From contig OX621163.1 in the NCBI GenBank assembly GCA_951640195.1, forward strand, positions 1,550,001-1,614,000: a stretch of DNA of 64,000 nt, written 5' to 3'. Position 1 is the first letter of the stretch; each line of letters begins with the position of its first letter. The position numbers and the translations under genes were made by a program. The notes under the pieces were generated by a model. It did no database searches. It was not told the DNA's origin and saw nothing but the letters and a program-made list of their open reading frames with translations. The DNA is from Porpolomopsis calyptriformis. Lineage: Eukaryota > Basidiomycota > Agaricomycetes > Agaricales > Hygrophoraceae. This document shows, piece after piece, positions 38,348 to 48,462 of this stretch.

Positions 38348-40552
38348 ATGATCAAGTCACGCGCAAGCCATCGTCTTGAAGAAATGCCCCCAAGAAAGCG
38401 CAAGATCGCCTCTGGCGCTGTCGCTGAGGCGTCTCCTACGAAACGTTCGCGTTCTGGCGCTGTTACTGAAGAGTCTCCTACGAAACGTTTGCGTTCTGGT
38501 AGACCTTTAACTGAAACACAGCCTGAAGTCAATTCCCGCCCATCGAAAAGGCCGCCAAACCTAGCCTCACCTGCCAAATCGCGAAGACACAACCACGAGA
38601 ATGACGCCCCATTACTTGAGCAGAAGGAAGACGAAGACGAGGATGAATTGATTTTGTCGCCTTCCAAAACATGCTCTTCACGACTGAAGACACCGCCTAG
38701 AACCAGACCCCCACGATTATTGCTCCACTCTGTTGAAATAACTACACCCTCGCGCGGATTGCTGAAGACCCATGAAGCTGATCCCGGTTCACCTACCTCT
38801 CGTCCTCGGGTCTATAAACGGAAACTAAGCAAAGTCACACCAATCGCTCCTCCCTCAACACAACAACCAAAAGCAAGTCAAACAACCATTTCCTTACAGC
38901 AGAATGTCATCACAGTGCCATCAACTCCCTCCCCGAAAAAGATAAACATTCGCAATTCTCCCTCTCACCTACCACGCCGATTACCCGACCATCTGCATTC
39001 GTGCCTTCGCGGACAGAAAAGAGCAATCCTTCGCGCTCTTCAAGACCCCCCTGACTCCCACAAAGATGATGACGCGACTAATAATGCCGCATTCCAGCTT
39101 CGTGAACTTGTGAATGGCACCGTCTTGCGTGGCGAAGGCAACAGCTGTCTTCTACTCGGGCCTCGAGGGAGCGGCAAAACTCGTGTAAGCCTGTCTACTC
39201 AGTAATTTGTCCATTGACAAATATCCTCAAAGTTAGTGGATTGCTGTCTGAAACGTCTTCCCCACCAACCCATCATCATTCGATTGTCTGGTTGGGTGCA
39301 AAATAATGACCGACTTGCCATGCGAGAAATCGCGAGACAGTTAACACAGCAGACTGGCACTTCTTTCCTTTCTGACGAAGATGGTAAGGATGAAGACGTG
39401 AATCCTTTTATAGATGTTGGCCATGCGATATCTATTCCCTCATCGTCTCATCTTCCTACGCTAATATCTGTGCTTCCGACTTGTGCCCGCCCGACGGTGG
39501 TCATTCTTGATGCCTTCGATCGTTTTGCACTACACGCTCGGCAGTCGCTTCTCTACTGCCTTCTTGATACCGCTCAAAATTGTCAAGTAGGCCGAGGGAA
39601 CAAAGGAATTGCTATTATCGGCGTCACAAGCCGAGTCGATACCATTAATTTGCTTGAGAAAAGAGTCAAAAGCAGGTTTTCCGGGCGGATCTTACGGACG
39701 GCCACTCCCCGAAAATATCTGGACTGGACAGCGATCGCGAAGAATGCCCTTTGTGCACCGGCCGAGGACGACACGCCAGAATGGCGGCAAATGTGGCATA
39801 CTGCTGTGGATGCTTTCCTCGCCAATCCCAAAGTTGTCAATGCCATGAATGATACGTTTGCTCTGACAGGAGATATAAGGATGCTAAGTCGCATAATGGT
39901 ATGCTTACGACCATCCACCGAATGGGTACTCATCTTAACTGTAAAATTCAGACAAGTCCCGTACTTGAGCTAGGACCGCTAGCACCATTCCTTTCTGCGT
40001 CCGCGTTCGTTTCGGCGGTTGATGTTCAACGCTGTCGTCATCGCTTCCCATATTTACACAGTATGTTGCCCATTTCGCACTGGCTAATTGGTTATAATTT
40101 GGAACGACGCTTAGCTCTCCCCTACCCCTCAATATGTTTGCTCATCGCGGCAATGCATGTACAAACGGCCGGAAATGACATCATCACATTTGAGATGTTA
40201 CACGAATGTTTTCGCAATCAGGTGAAGTCTTCGACGTCTGCCCCAGTCCAAATCGAAGGTGGCGGTATAGGCATGGTGCGATGCTCTCACGATATTCTCT
40301 TGGGTGTATGGCATTTTTGTTGCCCCTCGCGTCTACTCTCCTGACACAGCCATTGCGTTTCAGGCCTTTGAACAGATGGAGTCGTTTAAAATATTTGTCC
40401 CTGTGGCAGCGCCTTCGACGAGCATTTCCAAAGAATTCATCAAATATCGATGCGCGGTTGAGAAAGAGGAAGTGAAAAAGGCTGTGGAGAGAATGGGTCA
40501 AACAAACCTGAAGAAATGGCTGAACAAGGCACAATCATTGGTGAACAGTTGA
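38348..40552 (+). CDS. ORC4: origin recognition complex subunit 4
   Basis: AAA+ subunit of the six-protein complex that marks replication origins. A ~220-residue basic, disordered N-terminus (many S/T-P-x-K/R sites) precedes the AAA+ core: Walker A LLLGPRGSGKTR, split by an intron before LVDCCLKRLPHQP; Walker B region TVVILDAFDRFALHARQSLL; sensor-1-like IAIIGVTSRVDTINLLEKRV; and the ORC4 hallmark VKSRFSGR. The C-terminal winged helix has IETFEMLHECF-like ITFEMLHECFRNQ and ends LKKWLNKAQSLVNS. The first in-frame ATG is 38348; a second at 38384 gives MPPRKRKIAS, equally plausible. About 650 residues. Confidence 0.94.
38411..38500 (+). repeat. 42-bp in-frame tandem duplication in the ORC4 N-terminus
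   Basis: Two copies start at 38411 and 38453, with a partial third at 38495. Each encodes SGAV(A/T)E(A/E)SPTKR(S/L)R, so each repeats a full CDK consensus site (S-P-T-K). A few mismatches separate the copies, so the duplication is not brand new. Confidence 0.85.
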
Positions 40553-40722
40553 TCCCAGCATGTATTTATCAATCAAGAACATCAAACTCGTCTAGAATGT
40601 ATTTCTGAAGAGAGGCGGTGTTCAAGGCCGGCCAAACTATCGGACATAACAAATTGGTGAATTACAACTACGACACATTGAGGTGACCGCCATCGTAGAC
40701 ACCGGTCCCTCCTTGTGAAAGG

Positions 40723-42517
40723 CTAGTCATCAGCAAAGTTGAAACCTGGAGACGGCAGGCGAGATGGTGTAGAAAATAAGGGGAAGGTATCCTTGACAGG
40801 CGCCAAGATAGAGAGAAGATAAATGTAGCGTAGGACGAAAGGTTGAGATGTTGCTACAACGCGAGGCCGATTTTGTCTCTTCATAGGGGGATCAATCAAT
40901 GAACTAGATTTACGCGATGGAATGGTCGTGTACTGACTTGACGCACAGTGAAAAGTCATCTATCCAACGGGCATCCCGCACGAGGTTCAGCTCGCTTGTG
41001 CCAGATGCAAGTTTTGCGACCGGGGGTTGTCCATGATCTGTCCTGCTCTTGGCCTCCACCAAAGCTTCCGATGGCCCGTTGGAAGAAACCGAGGCTGAAC
41101 TATCGGGGATAGCTACGGACGGTGTTGGTAACTCATGATCCCTGATCAACAGCTTGAAGTTCTCATCCATAAATAAGCTTGGGTCCCATTCCTTGGTTTC
41201 TTCGACCAGATCGCGTATGATGTCTAGTAACATGTTCGAGTCTTGTGTCCCCAAGGCCCCATCGACAGTTTCGCGGAAGGATCTGTTTCCCGAACCACTG
41301 TCGAGTTTATCATGGTCAGCGCGCTGGGTCCCCAAATGAGCGACTCCTAGCCCAGACAAGGCGCATGACACATCCTCTGGGTTAATGCGACATTCCACAG
41401 GGACATTTTCTTTGTTGTCCGTTTTCGACGGATCTACCGATGAGTGGCAAAAGGTTTCCGGCAGTGTCACTGTCCTCAAGGGAGATGGACCCAGTCCAGG
41501 ACTTCTCCTAGCCTTTGGCACCTTCACCCGATTGATAGGCGTCCTAGCCTGGGGATAAAGAGAAGACACCCTGGGCGATGCTTTCGGCCAGGACGGAGAG
41601 GGTTCGTTCATGAGAGCATTGATCGGATCGAGAGGTTGCCTACGAGCGACTGGGGAACTGGGCATATTTTCCCGAGCCAATAGGGGATCGAAAGAAGTAA
41701 CATTGCCAGTACCATCTGAGTGGACTCCAGACTCGTGCAGGGAGGGTAAACCTGATTCAATGTTGTGGACAGCAGCTCGAGGAATAGCACTGGACGACTC
41801 TGCTGCAGCTGATGGGAGCATTGGGGCGGCTTCGACCAGCCGGAGGGACGAGTGGTTCGGGACTAAGGTCACATCTGATCTGCAGTCTGATTGAGTGCCT
41901 GTGCTGCTGGAACGCTTGCGTTGAGACGCGTGTCCGTTTGAGTCCACTCGGCGCACAGAAAGCCTGGTCGTCTGCGCTCTGGTGCGCCGTTGCCGAGGAT
42001 GGCCGGTTGGGTAGCACTCAGAAGAATTGTTCAAGGTATAGCTAGTAAGGGCCTCGGAGAGAGACAAGGAGGATCGGATACGTCTTGAGCCTTGGCTTTG
42101 AGAGTTGGTGGTCCTGGTGTGAGAGCGAGAGTTGGTGTGCGACCGGTAAGCGACTTGTTGCTTTACCCTGGTCTCCCAGATCGGGGAGCCAAAAAAGCCA
42201 ACCAAGACGGCAGACCTGGGTTGATTGGCAAGGAAACTATTGGCATAGATTGTAAGATGCGAGCCAACGGTTGCAGACGAAGAAGCAAGAGTGTGTGTTC
42301 GGCGTTGCCTGATGAAGAAATGTTTTGCGATGAGAAGGAGTACGAGAAGAAAGAGGAGAACGAGCAAAACGGCGAGGCAGGTGCGGTAATCATGGCCGAC
42401 AGAGGCTGGACGAGCAGCACCCATTCGGGGAGACATCATATATATGCTGTAGCCAGGTGATGCTCTGCTCGGACACAACCGAGTGCTGTCACCGCCAGTG
42501 ATCGTCACCAAGTTCAT
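40723..42517 (-). CDS. predicted single-pass membrane protein, function unknown
   Basis: I do not recognise this family. Near the N-terminus a very hydrophobic run (CLAVLLVLLFLLVLLLIAKH) is followed by FFIRQRR, a signal-anchor-like segment with positive charges after it. The remaining ~450 residues are Ser/Arg/Pro-rich and likely disordered, with a conserved-looking acidic patch (LLDIIRDLVEETKEWDPSLF, DENFKLLIRDHELPTP) and RDARWIDDFSL. A 43-nt intron (40904-40946, donor GTGCGT) restores a C-terminal exon with RLPSPGFNFADD; without it the protein stops at 40910. Starts at 42517, 42440, or 42671 via a first exon beginning MSAERNRDSEPAKK are all possible. The last would overlap the neighbour's start codon. 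Confidence 0.6.
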
Positions 42518-42669
42518 CAGTGTCCTTCTCACCCGGCCCCGTTTGAACGGGTTTCATCTTGCGCAGGGCGTAAATCAGATTGATTGAATCTTTCGCACTA
42601 GCTGGATAAGTACTCTTCCTCATCTTTCGTTTTTTTGCAGGTTCACTGTCTCTGTTTCGTTCTGCGGAC

Positions 42670-45600
42670 ATGTCTCGTCTTACCGCTTCGCTTTTTCACA
42701 AACCGTCTCCATTCGAACTTCCCAACCCATTTCGTCCGTTGAGTCCACCCGAAACGAACAGCGACTATGCCCCACCGATGCAGACCTCTGACTCTATCCA
42801 ACTCACCACCCCCCTCGGGGCTGACGATTCAGATAGCGTAGAGGCCCTTCCGTCAGCGCCCATTCCTGACCCTGGGTCGCGTTTCCGGCGCACGTCGTCG
42901 TTGACGTACAACAATTCCAGTCTTCGAGATTCCCGTGAGCGGAGTAGCCCCCGAACTTCCAGGCCTTTGGTTGTCGTTATCCCCCCCCTCGCTTTTGTGC
43001 AAGAACACGGGCAACTGGGACACACCTTATCGTCCGGCCCGCTTCATCGGCTGTCTCAAGGCATTTTGATGCCACTCTTTCCGACGGTTTGTCCCATCAT
43101 TCTTCCTATAACTCATTCCTTAATTCGTCCTCTCCCAAGATGTATGCTCAGCTGACTGCTATTGCTCGTGAATTCAACTTTCCAAGCACCGCTGGTCTGT
43201 GTCTCTATCTTTATTTTTCCGATGGCGGAGTCCTGGTCACTCCCCGTATTTCGGATGACGTCTGGCCGACGATATGGAGTAGCGCATTAGAGTCTCAAGC
43301 ACATCCCTTAGTGAACCCCATTACTACACCATTTAATATCGCTGGGCGATTTCAGTTTGATATTGACCTTGATCGGGCTCGGTGGTACCCCTCATGGCTT
43401 TCCTCATCTCGAAGAGGTGTCGGAGATATCCCGATGCCTGTAGGCCAGTCCCACGCGCAATCGGTCTCACATTCTCGTCTGGAGAGCCGGACTACGGATA
43501 CGGAGGATCAAATCGTTGAAAATCGGCCAGATGACTTATTTGCGGGACAACAACACAATGCTTCTGTCACCTCGAACCGGCGACACGTTCCCAAGAAGTT
43601 GTCGCTGGTAGAGCGATTTGATGCCTCTTTAATGCCATCAGGTCCAAAGCATGTTGAGCCTCACGCTTTGTCCCCCGTTGTTCAGGAAGGCGAACCGAAA
43701 ATAGTTAAATACGATTTGGAACGACGAGTCAATTCGTGGATAGCTGGCGCATCGTTCAGACCCTCTCCCATTGTTTCAAAAGGTCAGACGACTCTCCAAC
43801 CCAACATCCCGAAGTCACCCTCTCTCGACCCCAATACCTCACCGCATGAAACCAGCGAGTCCGAGCCTAACCTTGACGAATTCAGTTGGTCACCATCTTC
43901 CCTTGGTCCTTCCAGCTATGATATTGCGTCTCCCTCGTCTCCCCAGCATCGTCTTCCCTCCATACACCTTGCAGACCGTATGGAATACTCAGTGGGCTTA
44001 ACCCCTTCCATCTGCACATCTTTCGGCCCTCCCGATTATGATATTTATCCCCCACTGTCTCCAGCCATCCTCACTCCCTTTGTTGATCTTGGACAACGCA
44101 TGATAGAAGATGTCCCTGTCACACCATCCTCCGCCACTACTTGGGGCCCACCATCCTGGCCTGCGTCACCGCTTAGCATGCATATCGCGCGGTCTGTCAA
44201 CTTAGGCGAACGTAGTGATCTAAGTCTTCCCGCGACACCCTCAACCGCGACTTCTTGGGGTGCGCCCCTTTCTTACCCTCCGAGTCCCCGAACCCCATAT
44301 TATATTCCAACCCCCGACTTGGGGCAGCGTGCTTTCGATCTGTCATCTGATGTCGGCGCACGATCCACAACCCCTACTACCGCTCTTTGGGATCATGTTT
44401 GGCCATATCGCCAAAACGGGTCACGGGATGAGGGTGGGCCAGCGACTTTGGCAGTTCCACGACGAGTGATGGCCAACCAATCCCTTCTCTCAACCAAAGA
44501 CTCAGAACCCTCGGGTGTAATATCGAAAGGTGTTGCTTCCCCTCACCACAGCGTTGGCAAGAGTACTTGGGCTCACGTGTGGCCGTATCGTCGCCCCGGA
44601 TCAGAAAATGAGGAAGAACAAGGGATTCAGAGCACTCAGAGACAGACTACTGATGATTGCCATTGTCTTTCATCTGATGAATCGTCCGTGCGCCAACGAC
44701 CCCTTGTTTTCCCCTACTATAACGCGAGGAACGGCATCCCGCGGCCTCATGTTTTGCCCTTCCACCAACGAGGATCAACACACGAAGAACCGGAAGTTTG
44801 GGAAGGTGGTCGAGAATTGACCCGAAGCCAGCAACCCCTTGTCCCTGATGTCTTATCTGGTTATCCACACTTCAATATCTGTGAGTCTGAATTACCAACA
44901 ATTTTCCTTGACCATATTTATGACTCGCCTCCGGCAGACTTCGTCAACCAACCCTTTTCATCTAGTCAGTCTTCATCTCTCCTTAACGTCAAACTTTCGG
45001 TTCACTATCCAATATTTGATCTCTGTATGTGATAAGGTAGTTCTGATTCGTGCCTTCCGCTAACTATTTCTGAGTAGATCCTGCCGTTTATCCTAATATT
45101 ATCCCGTACCCTCCCATGCAAGAGAGCACACCTTGCAATCCGACACGCCCGACGTCACAGTATCCCGATTTTAATATATGTGAGTTTTGATTTGATTCGA
45201 CAAGTAAGTTCACCACAACATCATCATAGATCCTACCGCAGTTCAACGTTATTTGCGACACAACACTGGCAACCTTTCGTACCCTTATTTCAATCTTTAT
45301 CCTTCGATTTATTCTTCAGCAGAATTGCTTCCCAAAGTTCAAGGCGCCCTTGATGGTAAGTCTCTGAGATTAAATTTCATCTATGAATGTTTGTCGATTG
45401 CTCGTGATCGTTGTGGCTAACTATCGTGTAAAGATTCTGTGTTAGCACATTGTGGCCAAACAGTTTACTATAAGAAACCAGCGGCTTACCCACTATTCGA
45501 CCTGTGTATGTCTTCGATTTGTGGTTACCCTCGTTGCTTAACTTTCCCATTTCAGATCCAGCCGTCTACCCTCACTTCGAACTCTATCCGGAAGTGCAGT

Positions 45601-47324
45601 CAAGCCTGACAGACGGGAATCGAGTCGAGACTGGTCTTATTGGCAAGACAGATCGCGTCACATGCGATCTAGCATGTCAAGAACAAGGAGCAGCGGATAT
45701 CACTCCCCTTTTCGTGGTTGGGCCTATTTATCCTCACTTCGAACTCTACCCTCCTACGTCCAGAATGTCAGGAGGACCTCAATTCGTTTCAACGAAATCC
45801 CCAGCCAATTACCCTGCTTTTAACTTATGTCAGGGTTTTAATAAAGCATTCTATCCCAGAATTGCTGACGATTATTGCAGATCCCGCAGTCTATCCTTAT
45901 TTCGAGCTTTATCTAACACTAGTCACCAAGGTAACAGACGAAGATTCGATCACCCCCCCGGGGTTTTATCCTGCTGGTAGGAAATTCACTCGCTAACTCA
46001 TCGAGTGGTTATTGACGGCATCTCTAGATATAACAAGACATGCGAATCTGGACGCTAGTTTCATTAGTCCCAAGTCTGAAGAAGTGGCGCCAATTACGGT
46101 CAGGTTAACAGCAAGTTATCCTGTTTTTGATCTGTGTTCGTGCATGTACTCGTGCCCCCTCTGTCACAACTTGATGGATGCTTTTACAGATCCTCCCGTT
46201 TATCCAAATTTTGAACTGTGGCCGTCTTTTATTACCAAGCTGAAGCCTGAGGAATCCACATTCGCCGTCAGGTCTACCGCCACTTATCCTATATTTATGC
46301 TATGTTTGTATCCATACTTAGATTCGCGCTTCTTGCGTATCCTGATGGGCTATTACACAGATCCTCCAGTTTACCCGCATTTTGATTTGTGGCCATCCGT
46401 ACATGCCTCGACATGGCCCCCAGATGGTAACTGGAGAAAAGAGGAAATCCAGATTGCGTCAAACACTCTCCCTAAGCTGACGCATTCAGGTGGCCTTGTT
46501 CCCTCTATCAACGGAATGATGGAATGCAAACCCTCAAAATCTCACGCTGAACTACACTTCTCAGTGTTCCCAGACGGCAATGTGGTTACTCCGAGTGGAA
46601 CCCCCTCTCAAATTGCCAGTCAACCATTTAACGAAAATATCGTTCGCGCAAGACCACTTCAGGTTCATAACCTCTCAGCTGCGGAATCGCGAGCGGGGCG
46701 TGGGGCGCGTTCTCGCTCGGGATCCATTAGTGTTCGTCCGGTTTCGGATGTACCAGGTGTGATCAAAAAGCTACCTGTTGTCCCAAACACTCCTACGCGC
46801 AAAATGCCTACCTCCTCGCCCTCTTTGCCAGATGTCAGGGCACGACTGAGAAAGCTTCCGCCCACTCCATCGAATTTAGCAGGACTCCCGGCTAATCGAT
46901 TTGCGCCTGATGGAGGAAGCCCCGCGAAGGAACATCCGGACACCGCCGTGTTTTCACGGATAGTAGAACGCCGTGGTCCTTTGCCGAGTCCCCCGAAAAT
47001 TGGTACAGACGCCGTTCGGAGGCACTCAATGATGTTGCAGCCCAAAGCCGTGAACAATTCAATTCCTAGTTCCGACCGCGCCTCATCCCGCCGCGAGACG
47101 ACGTCAGCGTTGACGCTGCCTCCACTGGGTCAGAATGGACTTTCGAAAGGCTCTTGTAAGCGGAGATCTTAACAATGCATTCGATTTCTAACATGATCCT
47201 GATAGATTTCGAAAAAATGGATCTCCCTGATGCTTTGGCGAGGTTTCCGATGCCACCACTTTCCGCCGCCCCTTCCATGCCCCCAGTTTCAAGATCAGAT
47301 CGTGCCAGGATCCCATCTCCATAA
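42670..47324 (+). CDS. 1,349-residue repeat protein with YPxFxLY modules on symmetric exons
   Basis: No enzymatic domain is visible. Twelve exons sum to 4,050 nt (42670-43086, 43140-44880, 44938-45024, 45078-45179, 45230-45355, 45434-45505, 45556-45828, 45881-45976, 46028-46135, 46190-46303, 46361-47155, 47206-47324). The N-terminal third has FPSTAGLCLYLYFSDGGVLV, RISDDVWPTIWSSAL and IAGRFQFDIDLDRARWYPSW, which I recall from other basidiomycete proteins of unknown function. The middle holds a degenerate ~45-residue repeat, then two HVWPYR blocks. From 44860 the protein alternates YPxF(D/N)LY-PAVYPxFELYP modules, nearly one per exon. The C-terminus is Arg/Pro/Ser-rich with KLPPTPSNLAG. Exons 3-11 all begin and end in phase 1 and are multiples of three. 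Read without splicing, the motif looks like DLC because T joins the intron GT. Confidence 0.78.
43885..44410 (+). repeat. degenerate ~45-residue protein repeat, four copies
   Basis: Four units share the pattern (D/N)LGQR or variant, then P-x-TPSxATSWGPP, then Y/W-P-xSP. Seen cores are LADRMEYSVGLTPSICTSFG, DLGQRMIEDVPVTPSSATTW, NLGERSDLSLPATPSTATSW and DLGQRAFDLSSDVG followed by TTPTTALW. The last flows into the first HVWPYR block. Confidence 0.75.
44860..46400 (+). repeat. array of YPxFxLY motifs interrupted by T|AT introns
   Basis: Motifs after splicing: YPHFNIY, YPIFDLYPAVYPNI, YPDFNIYPTAV, YPYFNLYPSIY, YPLFDLYPAVYPHFELYP, YPHFELYP, YPAFNLYPAVYPYFELY, YPVFDLYPPVYPNFELWP, YPIFMLYPPVYPHFDLWP. 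Introns start at 44881, 45025, 45180, 45506, 45829, 46136 and 46304 exactly after the T of the Tyr codon. Confidence 0.85.
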
Positions 47325-47450
47325 CATAGACAAGGCCACTTAGTTGTTTTTAACACCTTAGCTGTGGTATAATCGCCATCGCTGTCCTGCTGTTCAAGTC
47401 AATCCTTCATCAATGAGAAAGTTATAAATTTCGAAAAAAAAAAAACATGG

Positions 47451-48364
47451 TTAAAAGTCCTCATCCTCATCTAGGGGAATGAAGTCGATAGGTAACTCTT
47501 TATCTTGAGTAGCAGCTATACTTGCACGAGCCTCTCTTCTCTCTTTTTCCATCTCGTCGTGTAATGTCCTCGACCTACGATCATCGAGAAAAGCCAGCTT
47601 GACCTACAGAAAATTTCAGCTCTCACACTTTACCAGAGAATGAGATAAACCTTGTCAGCAGCAGCCTTGGCAGCAGCTTTCTCCTCCTTTTTCGACTTCT
47701 CTTCTTGCTCACGTTTCATGGCTTCAAGATCGACAAATTCCTTGAGTATGGTGGCGCCCATACGTAAATCAGACATCTTCTGTTTGTTGAAAGTGTAGTA
47801 AGGCTGGAAATCCACCACCTATAATAAAACTCGGCTGATCAAGATGCAACCTGACGAGGGATTGTTGTGACATTCTGACCTCTGACCGGAATCCAAGCTT
47901 GTGCGGGTGAGATGATATGCACTATGGTAGTTTATAAGTGGACGTACAGCAATAGCATACTCAAGGGCTCCTTTTGGATCGACGAGATGGCGCTTGATGA
48001 CCGAGTTTGTTGGCTTGAATCGTTGGAACTTGGGGTTGTCGGGTTCACGCAACAAGTTCTCGGCGATTGTCAATAGAGTCTGAGGAAGGTTCGCATAAAT
48101 TCTCCTATTCTGATGAACAGCACTTGGTCTATGTACTTTAAGAGAAGCCATAGCAGTCTCGTGTGGATTTGGGCGCAAGATGCCAGGGTCCAGGAGTCGA
48201 CGAAAGGACAGCTGTTTATCATGTTCTGCTCTGGTCTGAGCGAACGTCTGAAGGGGAGATTCCAGATGCATTCTGCGTTCCGTAGCCTCAGCAACGGCAG
48301 TAGTAGAGACATCTTTGGGAAAGTGAGAGGAACTTGGAGAACTTGGAGAACTCGAAGTCGACAT
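47451..48364 (-). CDS. PUB-domain-like protein
   Basis: Probable p97/Cdc48-binding adaptor by its PUB-like fold; inferred. The start MSTSSSPSSPSSSHFPKDVS lies in a Ser-rich leader. Residues about 70-150 hold TLLTIAENLLREPDNPKFQR, FKPTNSVIKRHLVDPKGALE and YAIA, which fits the PUB pattern (asparagine-led helix, P-x-N-xKF, F/V-x-x-H). After a roughly 130-nt intron comes VVDFQPYYTFNKQKMSDLRM, then a Lys/Glu/Ala coiled coil (KREQEEKSKKEEKAAAKAAA) and an acidic tail ending IPLDEDEDF. It begins 98 bp downstream of the lipase stop on the same strand. Confidence 0.7.
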
Positions 48365-48462
48365 GGTTGGGGTTGAAGTGACCGTGAGAATCTTCCCCTG
48401 AGTGAGTGAGTCAATAAGAAAACACCAATTATGTAAGTACTGACAGCAAAAGGACTTTTTGC

